Below are positions 1-5,214 of a stretch of DNA of 5,214 nt, piece after piece. Position 1 is the first letter of the stretch. Each line of letters begins with the position of its first letter. The stretch lies in NCBI GenBank assembly GCA_031271075.1, contig JAISWN010000186.1, positions 1 to 5,214 on the forward strand. The letters are read 5' to 3'. The notes beneath the pieces are model-generated. The model was not told the DNA's origin. It saw only the letters and a program-made list of their open reading frames with translations, and ran no database searches. Origin of the DNA: Treponema sp. Its GTDB lineage: Bacteria; Spirochaetota; Spirochaetia; Treponematales; Breznakiellaceae. The position numbers were made by a program, and so were the translations under genes.

Positions 1-426
1 ATCTTCTACGAGAAAACCGAATTCGGAAAATTAACGGGCTGCGGGGATCTGGATTTTACCACCCCCGGCAGTTACGATGTAATTTACAACCATATCCTGG
101 TACACAAATACTACATCAACCAGGACAAAGAAGAGGAAATCTCCTTTTCCGAAGCCCTGGTATCCTGGTACGGCGAAGTCTACCTGCCGGTTATCAACAT
201 TATCCGGGAACAGTGGCTCACCCTGAATTTCCCCGGCAGGAGCCCCAGCGATCTGTACGTGTGGATAGTAAAGCACTGGGATTTTCTGAAAAAGAAATAC
301 GGCGCCTATTCCCTTTCCGAAGCGGCCAGGGACTTTTCCGTCAAGTACGGCCAAAGCCGGGGACGCTTCTTCCGCTTCCTCTCGATCCTGGCGGGCCGTA
401 TCGGGCGAATCGGAAAGGCCAGGTAG
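1..426 (+). CDS. C-terminal part of a ParB-fold/DUF4032-like protein (5' end outside window)
   Basis: This is an open frame from the first base to a TAG, giving 141 residues of a protein whose start lies left of the window. The visible part reads GDLDFTTPGSYDVIYNHILVHKYY, interrupted here as GDLDFTTPGSY (residues 15-25) and NHILVHKYYI (30-39). Then come an acidic stretch, SEALVSWYGEVYLPVINII (50-68) and FPGRSPSDLYVWIVKH (76-91). This resembles the C-terminal half of proteins with an N-terminal ParB/sulfiredoxin-like domain (DUF4032-like, often labelled transcriptional regulators) found in spirochaetes and Chloroflexi. The family match is from memory. The ParB-like half that would support nucleotide or DNA binding is not in the window, so the function is unknown. 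The last 15 or so residues are basic. The stop lies 7 bases before the GTG of the peptidase gene, which suggests co-transcription. No signal peptide or membrane segment is seen in the visible part. Confidence 0.6.
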   Translation: MFYEKTEFGKLTGCGDLDFTTPGSYDVIYNHILVHKYYINQDKEEEISFSEALVSWYGEVYLPVINIIREQWLTLNFPGRSPSDLYVWIVKHWDFLKKKYGAYSLSEAARDFSVKYGQSRGRFFRFLSILAGRIGRIGKAR

Positions 427-433
427 AAAACCT

Positions 434-1405
434 GTGCCCTTTCTGGAGATCAGGGGAAAACCTTTCGCCGAGCCTCCCTTTAACCGGTTCTTTGAATTTA
501 TCGCCCCCAACGCGGATCGTTACCGTATCCTTAAATCCCTGCTGGAGGAATTGGGGATAGATTCCCTGGTGTTTACCGTGGCGGGGAACCGGCACTTCTT
601 CATATTCCCCCGGGGAGCGGGGGCAAGGCCCGGCTCTCAGGCGGCGGGGGCATTCCCCTTCTCCGGGAAAAACCCGGTGATACTTACCGCCCATTACGAC
701 CGGGCGCCCGGAAGCCCCGGGGCAAACGACAACAGCGCCGCGGTCTTCCTCCTCATAAAGGCCGCCGGGCTTTTGCGGGCCGGCGGGGCCGGCAACTGGA
801 TTACCATCCTCACCGACAAGGAGGAACTTGGCCCCGGAGAGGGTATCTGTTCCCAGGGTTCCTACACCCTGGCGGAAACCCTGCGCCGGAACGGGCTGGA
901 GAAAGGCCGGATCTTTATCTTTGACAGTTGCGGAACCGGGGACACCCTAATCGTTTCTTCCACCGCCGATTATCTTTTTGACAGTTACCTTTTCGCCGGT
1001 TATCTTTTTAACCGGAAATCCGGAAAGGGGACGCTGAAAGCCCGACAGCTTACCAGGGAACTGCGGAACACGGCCCTGGAAACAGCCCGGCGCCTCAACA
1101 TGGACAAGGTACTCCTCCTCCCCACGCCCTTTTCGGAGGACGCGGGTTTCCTGAAGGCCGGCCTTCCCGCCATAACTATTACGGCCCTGCCCTCCCGGGA
1201 AGCTTCCTCCTTCGTTTCCCTGCTGCGCAAGAGGCCGGATTTTGCCAACGCCCTCATGATCCGGGAAAACAGAAAAACTGAGGATGAGCCGCTCATCCCC
1301 GAAACCTGGCGCCGTCTCAACGGCCCGAAAGACCTGCCCTCCCGGCTTACCCCGGAGCATTACGGCCGGATACTCCGTTTCGCCCAGCGGCTCTGCTGGC
1401 AGTAG
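434..1405 (+). CDS. M28-family zinc metallopeptidase-like protein
   Basis: The 323-residue protein has the layout of an M28 aminopeptidase catalytic domain, which uses two zinc ions to remove N-terminal residues from peptides. Recognisable motifs in order are LTAHYD (His87), GANDNSAAV (Asp99, normally the bridging ligand), DKEELG (Glu130 as general base, Glu131 as ligand) and FDSCGTGD (Asp164). The fifth ligand is usually His in an S-D-H-x-x-F motif before GIPA. Here the site reads SEDAGFLKAGLPA, so Asp236 stands where His is expected. The C-terminus (TWRRLNGPKD..LTPEHYGRI) matches the usual M28 tail. There is no signal peptide or membrane segment, so it is probably cytoplasmic, unlike many M28 enzymes. 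The GTG start is chosen because it follows the upstream stop by 7 bases and gives a natural N-terminus. Only a weak AGG lies 10 bases upstream, so translational coupling is likely. Peptide substrates are not predictable, and a non-peptidase role is possible given the ligand change. Confidence 0.8.
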   Translation: MPFLEIRGKPFAEPPFNRFFEFIAPNADRYRILKSLLEELGIDSLVFTVAGNRHFFIFPRGAGARPGSQAAGAFPFSGKNPVILTAHYDRAPGSPGANDNSAAVFLLIKAAGLLRAGGAGNWITILTDKEELGPGEGICSQGSYTLAETLRRNGLEKGRIFIFDSCGTGDTLIVSSTADYLFDSYLFAGYLFNRKSGKGTLKARQLTRELRNTALETARRLNMDKVLLLPTPFSEDAGFLKAGLPAITITALPSREASSFVSLLRKRPDFANALMIRENRKTEDEPLIPETWRRLNGPKDLPSRLTPEHYGRILRFAQRLCWQ

Positions 1406-2462
1406 GGGGCCGCCTAAATACGGGCGGCAGTTCATCAAGCTTGAAGAGGCTGGGCCGGGGGGCTATGGAGACCGCCTCCTCCGCTTCCCCGCTTTCCTGG
1501 TAATAGGAAAGCCGGGCCGGGCTGCCCGCGGCGGCCAGGGCGTCCGCCACCGTGTTTAAGGCGATACGGTTCTGTTCCGCGGGGCTAAAGGCGCGGCAAC
1601 TGGGGCAGGAACACCAGGCGTCTTCCCTCCCCCGTTCCGGCCAGAGGTGAAAGATCCGGGTATCCCCGGCGGCCCGAAAGTATTTTTCCGCCTCCGCCAT
1701 GATGACCTTGATGGTGTCCGGGTTGGTGGGGCAGAAGTGGCTGTCCTTTACCCGCTTGCCGGAAACCATGCGGAACAGTTCCCGGTGGAACAGAAAAAGC
1801 CGCCGGGGTAAAAGCAGGGAGAGATCCCAGCCTCCCCGCTCTATGATAAGAGCGTAAGACTCCGCCGCCTTCCGGATATCAGCGCCCCGGGAACGGAAGA
1901 TCCTGTCCCCCAGGGAAAAAATCAAAGCGTCTATCCGGTTCCTGGCGGCCCAGGGGATCAGGGCCTCTATCTCTTTAAACCGCGTCTTGGCCGGAACCAG
2001 GAGCCGTTTCCGCCCGGCCGGGGAAAGGTCCGGGGCGGTATATGCTTCTTTGTCCCTCAGGGGAAAGAGAACCCTTTTCCCGGGAGATCCCTCCGGCGCG
2101 GCAGGCAGTTCCTCTTTGCCCGGGGCCGGCCAGGCAATGCCCAGGGCGGAGAGAAAGTCGTAGATCCCCTTGCAGAGTCCCCGGGGGGAATTGCCGTATA
2201 TCTCGATCCGTTCCGTCCCGGCGCGCCAGGAAAAGCCGTGGCGTTCCCCCTCCGCGTCTCCCCCGGCGTTGAGCAGGATCACCGGAACCGAATCATCCGG
2301 CCCGGGGCCTTCCGCGTCCAGCAGAGCCGGCCTCTTTCCGGAGAGCCCGGCAAGGCGGCGGAGTAGATCGAGACAGCGGGCCATATCCTCCGCCGGCTTG
2401 CGAACCGCGGGAAGCGCCGGAACAAAGATCACCCAGTCTTTGGAGACGTCAAAAACCACCAT
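1347..2462 (-). CDS. DUF4838-type glycosidase-like protein, short or C-terminally truncated
   Basis: The protein has 371 residues. Residues 83-115 (ERIEIYGNSPRGLCKGIYDFL..LGIAWPAPG) resemble the accessory domain that precedes GH67/alpha-glucuronidase-like barrels, where the pattern is G..+G...GVYDFLE.LG.RW..PG. Residues 170-180 (PWAARNRIDAL) and 244-262 (CPTNPDTIKVIMAEAEKYF) fit the start and middle of a DUF4838 barrel. Residues 271-308 are its hallmark: FHLWPERGREDAWCSCPSC followed by an N-x-VA helix, with a CxCxxC cluster at Cys284, Cys286 and Cys289. DUF4838 proteins are thought to act on carbohydrates, but no reaction can be assigned here. No signal peptide is seen. After about residue 349 the tail (RRPPTASRAAGRNG...) is low-complexity and lies partly on the complement of the peptidase gene. 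The later part of the usual DUF4838 domain is absent. The ATG is chosen because family-like sequence begins at once. No spaced Shine-Dalgarno is present, and a TATAAT sits 6 bases upstream. MalQ lies 49 bases upstream on the same strand. Confidence 0.65.
   Translation of the reverse strand: MVVFDVSKDWVIFVPALPAVRKPAEDMARCLDLLRRLAGLSGKRPALLDAEGPGPDDSVPVILLNAGGDAEGERHGFSWRAGTERIEIYGNSPRGLCKGIYDFLSALGIAWPAPGKEELPAAPEGSPGKRVLFPLRDKEAYTAPDLSPAGRKRLLVPAKTRFKEIEALIPWAARNRIDALIFSLGDRIFRSRGADIRKAAESYALIIERGGWDLSLLLPRRLFLFHRELFRMVSGKRVKDSHFCPTNPDTIKVIMAEAEKYFRAAGDTRIFHLWPERGREDAWCSCPSCRAFSPAEQNRIALNTVADALAAAGSPARLSYYQESGEAEEAVSIAPRPSLFKLDELPPVFRRPPTASRAAGRNGVSGRNAPG
1409..1428. terminator. Possible hairpin at the convergent gene junction
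   Basis: GCCGCC and GGCGGC form a perfect 6-bp stem around an 8-base loop, beginning 4 bases after the peptidase stop codon. It sits where a shared terminator between convergent genes would be expected. No T-run follows on either strand, so it is not a standard intrinsic terminator. On the minus strand it lies inside the annotated tail of the DUF4838 gene. The call is weak because GC-rich DNA forms such stems by chance. Confidence 0.25.
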
Positions 2463-2468
2463 ACCTGT

Positions 2469-2498
2469 ATTATACCGGAACAGGGAATCTGATGACAG
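2469..2498 (-). promoter_or_regulatory. Sigma-70-like promoter candidate for the DUF4838 gene
   Basis: On the minus strand CTGTCA (2498-2493, 4 of 6 matches to TTGACA) is followed after 18 bases by a perfect TATAAT (2474-2469). The start of transcription would fall at or next to the A of the ATG at 2462, giving an almost leaderless mRNA. This fits the lack of a properly spaced ribosome binding site. It would allow expression of the gene apart from malQ. It rests on motif matching only. Confidence 0.45.
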
Positions 2499-2511
2499 AA
2501 GCGGCGCTGTT

Positions 2512-4776
2512 TTACCCCTTCTTCCCCGCCGGCTTTACCGCCGAAAGTTCCTTTACCGCCTTTACCAGATCCTCATCCTTGCCGATCTCCCCGATGGAAG
2601 CGGGGAACCTCCAGGTCCAGTTAAAGTCGTTAAAGGTGCCGGGCACGTTGATCCGCTCGGAAGCCGGGTCTCCGGCGTACCACCTGGGGGAAAGGTGGAG
2701 CAGATCCTGGAACTGGAAGACCCGGAAACGGGACGCCGCGGAGGCTATCTTCTGCAGCACGATCTTCGCGGTTCCGGGGTTATAAATTTTCGGCAGCGAG
2801 GGAACGCCGATAAAATCGCAGAAAACCTGCTGATCCGCTTCCCGGTCCCACCATTCCCGCACCGTGGAACTGTCATGCACCGCGGGAGTGCAAACCGAAA
2901 GCTCGGGGTATTCCCCGAAAGGAATATATGGCCGGCCCTCTTTGTCCCATTCCCGGTACCAGCGGACCACCCGCAGCCCCAGAATTTTGAGCCGGGCAAG
3001 CACCCGGGGGACGCAGTCGGGTACCGCGCCCAGGTCTTCCGCGCAGGGCAGCATGGAAGACGAAGCGGCAAGCTCCGAAAGGAGCTTCTTCCCCTCGGTT
3101 TCCCAAATTTTTTCCGAATCCACCCGGTGTTTCTCCAGCAGTTCCTCAAGCCTTGCCCGCTCATCCTCCGAGAGGGAGGCGTAGGCGCGGCTTCCCCGGA
3201 AGTACCAGACCGGAAAGTACTTGCCCGGCTCGTACTCGGCCAAGAGCCGGTTATGCCATGCCTTGTAGAGAAAATTCCGCGCTGCCGGGTGGAAGCTCAG
3301 GGCGTCAATGTCCCTTTCCCCCCTGACGGTATCCCGGAAAAGCCAGAGTTCCTCTTTGCCTATCCGTTCCAAAACATCGGAAAAGATCCGCTCCGCTTCC
3401 GGGGCAATGGCGTCCGAATCCATGCCGAAACCGTCCCGTATGTCCCGAAGGGCATCCCAGACTTCCCCGGTGTGAATGTGAGGCCGGGACATCCAGCGGA
3501 TACGTTCCTTGTCGAACCCCAGGCTCTCAAGATCCTTTTTACTCACCGGGACATAGGGGACGTACCTTCCCAGGGTGGCTGTGTTGTCCTGCCTGGAACT
3601 GGCCCAGATGCGGAAGAAGCCCAGCACGTGATCGATACGGTAGGCGCCGTAGTACTTTTCCGCCACTTTAAGGCGGCTGCGCCACCAGGCGTAATCATCC
3701 TTTGATTGGGCCTGCCAATTATGGATGGGGAAGCCCCAGTTCTGCCCTGCGGGGCTGTACATATCCGGGGGAGCCCCGGCGGAAAGATCCAGGCGGAAGT
3801 ATTCCCGGTGGGCCCAGACATCGCAGGAATCCTCGTTCATCAGGATAGGGATATCCCCTTCCAGAAGGATCCCCTCATCCGCCACGGCTTTGGCGGCCTT
3901 GCTGAACTGCCCGTCCAGGGCTTCCTGCAGCCAGGCCCAAAAAACATGCTCGTCCCTCAGCCTCCCCTCATTCCAGAGGGCCTCAATATCCGCGGCGGAC
4001 ACTTCCCGGTGGGTTTTCCAATCCTTCCAGCTCTTTTCCCCGTTGGCTTCCTTTAGCTGGCGGTACACGGCGTATTCCTTTACCCAGGGATTCCGCCCGA
4101 TCCAGGCAGCCAGGGAGCCGCCGGGGGCGGCCTTTTTCGCTATATTTGCCTTGTTAGCGGCGTAGAGATCCCGAAGTATACCCATCTTGGTTTTAAGGAT
4201 CTGGTAGTAGGGAAAGCGCGCCTCCTTTTCAAAGGCCGATCCGGCTTTGGCGATCTTCCCCCTGATCGCTTCCCCGGCGTTTTTGTACTCCTCCAGATCC
4301 TCAATCCGCAGGTACAGGGGATGAAGGGCGAAAGCGGTAAGGGCAAAGTAGGGGGCGCTGAAGTAGCCCGTGTCATTTACCGGCAATAGCTGGATAAGCC
4401 CCACCCCGGTTTTTTTGCAAAACCGGGCGAATTCGGCCAAATCGGGGAACTCGCCTACCCCCAGGCTTCCCTTTCCCCGCAGCGCGCCCACGGGCGTTAC
4501 GGTTCCGATTAAACGCTTCTTGCCGTTACCGTCGGCCGCGGGGGTCGCGCCGGTATCTTCTTTCAGGCTTCCCTTTCCCCGCAACGCGCCCACGGGCGTT
4601 ACGGTTCCGATTAAACGCTTCTTGCCGTTACCACCGGCCGCGCCGGTATCTTCTTTCAGGCTTCCCTTTCCCCGTAGCGCGCCCACGGGCGTTACGGTTC
4701 CGATTAAACGCTTCTTGCCGTTACCGCCGGCCGCGCCGGTATCTTCTTTCGCTTTCCCCTTTCCTTTTTGCGCCAT
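2512..4776 (-). CDS. malQ: 4-alpha-glucanotransferase (GH77, DPE2-like) with triplicated N-terminal segment
   Basis: MalQ (amylomaltase) moves alpha-1,4-glucan chains between maltooligosaccharides and releases glucose; it acts in the cytoplasm in maltose and glycogen use. Numbering is from the chosen ATG (754 residues). Residues 128-156 read LIQLLPVNDTGYFSAPYFAL then FALHPLYL, closer to the plant DPE2 type (INDT...FALHPLYL) than to the Thermus type. GDIPI (307-311) and the GAPPD..S..GQNWGFP loop (335-350) are intact. The catalytic residues are present: nucleophile Asp382 in YRIDHVLGFFRIW, acid/base Glu580 in CAEDLGAVPDCVP, and Asp635 in VHDSSTVREWW. The C-terminus RINVPGT..DFNWTWRFP is complete. 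No CBM20 starch-binding domain is present, although DPE2 usually has them. Instead residues 10-105 are three tandem copies of a linker plus the first barrel strand. The ATG at 4776 is preferred over an in-frame TTG at 4806 because AAGGGAG lies 7 bases upstream of the ATG. The DUF4838 gene follows after 49 bases. Confidence 0.93.
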   Translation of the reverse strand: MAQKGKGKAKEDTGAAGGNGKKRLIGTVTPVGALRGKGSLKEDTGAAGGNGKKRLIGTVTPVGALRGKGSLKEDTGATPAADGNGKKRLIGTVTPVGALRGKGSLGVGEFPDLAEFARFCKKTGVGLIQLLPVNDTGYFSAPYFALTAFALHPLYLRIEDLEEYKNAGEAIRGKIAKAGSAFEKEARFPYYQILKTKMGILRDLYAANKANIAKKAAPGGSLAAWIGRNPWVKEYAVYRQLKEANGEKSWKDWKTHREVSAADIEALWNEGRLRDEHVFWAWLQEALDGQFSKAAKAVADEGILLEGDIPILMNEDSCDVWAHREYFRLDLSAGAPPDMYSPAGQNWGFPIHNWQAQSKDDYAWWRSRLKVAEKYYGAYRIDHVLGFFRIWASSRQDNTATLGRYVPYVPVSKKDLESLGFDKERIRWMSRPHIHTGEVWDALRDIRDGFGMDSDAIAPEAERIFSDVLERIGKEELWLFRDTVRGERDIDALSFHPAARNFLYKAWHNRLLAEYEPGKYFPVWYFRGSRAYASLSEDERARLEELLEKHRVDSEKIWETEGKKLLSELAASSSMLPCAEDLGAVPDCVPRVLARLKILGLRVVRWYREWDKEGRPYIPFGEYPELSVCTPAVHDSSTVREWWDREADQQVFCDFIGVPSLPKIYNPGTAKIVLQKIASAASRFRVFQFQDLLHLSPRWYAGDPASERINVPGTFNDFNWTWRFPASIGEIGKDEDLVKAVKELSAVKPAGKKG
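4462..4749 (-). repeat. Three in-frame tandem repeats (93, 93 and 102 bp) inside the malQ 5' end
   Basis: In reading order the copies are 4749-4657, 4656-4564 and 4563-4462. Each encodes KEDTGA, a short Gly/Asn linker, and a shared 20-residue core ending in TPVGALRGKGSL. The first two copies are 31 residues long and the third is 34. The third copy runs on into GVGEFPDLAEF and so is the one continuous with the catalytic domain. Copies 1 and 2 differ at 3 of 93 bases, all synonymous. Copy 3 differs in one Leu codon of the core and in the linker, where it has 9 extra bases (ACCCCCGCG) and Asp in place of Gly. Unit lengths are multiples of three, so the frame is kept. Confidence 0.97.
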
Positions 4777-4783
4777 TTTACAT

Positions 4784-4790
4784 CTCCCTT
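4784..4790 (-). promoter_or_regulatory. Ribosome binding site of malQ
   Basis: AAGGGAG on the minus strand is a good Shine-Dalgarno match, 7 bases before the ATG at 4776. It decides the start: the in-frame TTG at 4806 lies upstream of this site and inside a predicted hairpin, so the 10 extra residues it would add are unlikely to be made. Confidence 0.75.
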
Positions 4791-4801
4791 CCAGGAACCA
4801 G

Positions 4802-4824
4802 TCCAAAACCAGCCGGGTTTTGGA
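4802..4824 (-). promoter_or_regulatory. Stable hairpin in the malQ leader
   Basis: TCCAAAACC and GGTTTTGGA are perfect 9-bp arms around a 5-base loop. In the leader RNA the stem ends 11 bases before the Shine-Dalgarno. No T-run follows in the reading direction, so it is not an intrinsic terminator. It could protect the 5' end of the transcript or affect ribosome access. Its GGTTTT arm could also pair with AAAACC at 4841-4846 (plus-strand wording), which would compete with this stem. Confidence 0.5.
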
Positions 4825-4846
4825 ACCGGCTCAAAGTATTAAAACC

Positions 4847-4880
4847 GGGAACATTTCCCAAAAACTGAAGTCTTGGGAAA
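4847..4880 (-). promoter_or_regulatory. Two mutually exclusive hairpins in the malQ leader
   Basis: In plus-strand wording TTTCCCAA (4854-4861) pairs perfectly with TTGGGAAA (4873-4880) over an 11-base loop. The segment TTCCC (4855-4859) can instead pair with GGGAA (4847-4851) over a 3-base loop. The two structures share bases and cannot form together. Both lie in the predicted transcribed leader. No known riboswitch class is recognised. Confidence 0.4.
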
Positions 4881-4889
4881 GCCGCCCGG

Positions 4890-4901
4890 ATATTTAAATA
4901 T
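4890..4901. promoter_or_regulatory. 12-bp palindrome near the malQ transcription start
   Basis: ATATTTAAATAT is a perfect palindrome flanked by GG and TTCC. It lies about 10-21 bases downstream of the predicted transcription start, a common place for a repressor operator. It is made only of A and T, so chance is a real alternative, and no regulator gene is in the window. Confidence 0.3.
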
Positions 4902-4917
4902 TTCCAGTTTCAAACAA

Positions 4918-4946
4918 AGTATAGTATTAAATAAATGAAGGGTAAA
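4918..4946 (-). promoter_or_regulatory. malQ: Sigma-70-like promoter candidate for malQ
   Basis: On the minus strand TTTACC (4946-4941, 4 of 6 matches to TTGACA) is followed after exactly 17 bases by TATACT (4923-4918, 5 of 6 matches to TATAAT), in AT-rich DNA. Transcription would begin near 4911, giving a leader of about 135 bases before the ATG. This is the best promoter match upstream of malQ and probably also drives the DUF4838 gene by read-through. It is motif-based only. Confidence 0.55.
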
Positions 4947-5214
4947 TAAAGATCTGCGGGTTTGTCCAAAAATCCCCCTAATCTTTCCCCAGGCAGCCTA
5001 TAAATCGTGGTTTTTGCGGGAAGGACGGCGGTTTTTCCCCCGCGGACAATTCTACCTCCGCATTATTAAGCCAACTCCCGTGTTTCGACGGTCTTATGAG
5101 GTCATTTCGAAAGGTTTCTCCTATTTCCTCCTTTCACGAACTTTCGTGACGCAATGTCAGCCATTTTTTTTTGAATTTTCCCTTGATTTTCTGGTTTTTT
5201 TTAAGATATTGTTG
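4947..5214. other. Intergenic DNA with no supported gene
   Basis: This stretch upstream of the malQ promoter has no open frame with both a ribosome binding site and a recognisable product. It contains the 16-bp inverted repeat at 5134-5149, the 8-bp palindrome TTTCGAAA at 5105-5112, an imperfect GC-rich inverted repeat at 5016-5043 (GCGGGAA against TTCCCCCGC), and T-runs of nine (5164-5172) and eight (5195-5202). The right end may be approaching the start or end of another gene, but this cannot be told from the sequence present. Confidence 0.6.
5134..5149. repeat. 16-bp inverted repeat, operator-like
   Basis: TCACGAA and TTCGTGA are perfect 7-bp arms separated by CT. The size and symmetry fit a binding site for a dimeric regulator. 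No T-run directly follows, so a terminator is unlikely. It lies nearly 190 bases upstream of the malQ promoter, so it might serve a gene to the right of the window. Confidence 0.3.

Noticed and set aside
947..1438. A 163-codon minus-strand frame opposite the peptidase gene
   Set aside because: No recognisable motif; it is explained as a shadow of the M28-like gene, whose metal-site motifs are clear.
2170..3705. A 511-codon open frame on the plus strand
   Set aside because: It lies opposite malQ and the DUF4838 gene, has no recognisable domain and a composition rich in Pro, Gly and Arg. Long antisense frames are common opposite GC-rich genes, and malQ on the other strand is certain.
4462..4749. 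A CRISPR-like array
   Set aside because: The units are contiguous coding repeats of 93-102 bp with no unique spacers, and they stay in frame within malQ.
4370..4897. A plus-strand frame with its own threefold repeat
   Set aside because: The repeat is simply the malQ tandem repeat read on the opposite strand. The product is low-complexity and has no family likeness.
5016..5043. An intrinsic terminator in the upstream region
   Set aside because: The inverted repeat has two unpaired C residues and no T-run follows on either strand in the right direction.
5102..5164. A 20-codon minus-strand frame beginning MADIASRKFV
   Set aside because: No ribosome binding site, no recognised product, and it starts inside an A-run; it could be chance.
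5154..5174. A possible plus-strand gene start at ATG 5154
   Set aside because: The frame stops after six codons in the T-run (TGA at 5172-5174).

Overview
The window looks like part of a spirochaete chromosome, most like the GC-richer termite-gut treponemes. This is inferred from the protein types and was not checked against a database. The clues are a ParB-fold/DUF4032-like protein, a soluble M28-type peptidase, a GH77 4-alpha-glucanotransferase of the DPE2-like subtype, and a DUF4838-type glycosidase-like protein. Coding DNA is GC-rich. The last 300 bases or so are clearly richer in A+T and carry no convincing gene.

Layout: (1) Bases 1-1405 on the plus strand hold the 3' end of a ParB/DUF4032-like gene. 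A GTG-started M28 metallopeptidase-like gene follows after 7 bases, so the two are probably one transcript. (2) Bases 1347-4776 on the minus strand hold malQ (upstream) and then a DUF4838-type gene 49 bases downstream, which has its own promoter-like sequence. The DUF4838 gene converges on the peptidase gene and overlaps its 3' end by 59 bases. Its protein is short for the family and its tail looks non-native. (3) Bases 4777-5214 are the malQ leader and upstream intergenic DNA. They contain a good promoter candidate, a strong ribosome binding site, several hairpins (some mutually exclusive) and two palindromes.

How the genes may work together: MalQ would rearrange or disproportionate alpha-1,4-glucans and maltose in the cytoplasm. 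The DUF4838 protein is probably another carbohydrate-related protein, but its substrate cannot be read from the sequence. The plus-strand pair has no visible link to sugar metabolism.

The most unusual feature is at the 5' end of malQ. A segment of 93-102 bp, encoding a linker plus the predicted first beta-strand region of the GH77 barrel, is present three times in tandem and in frame. The protein therefore carries two extra copies of the start of its own catalytic domain. Within the shared 20-residue core the copies differ only at synonymous positions. I saw no CRISPR array, tRNA, rRNA, insertion sequence or defence system.
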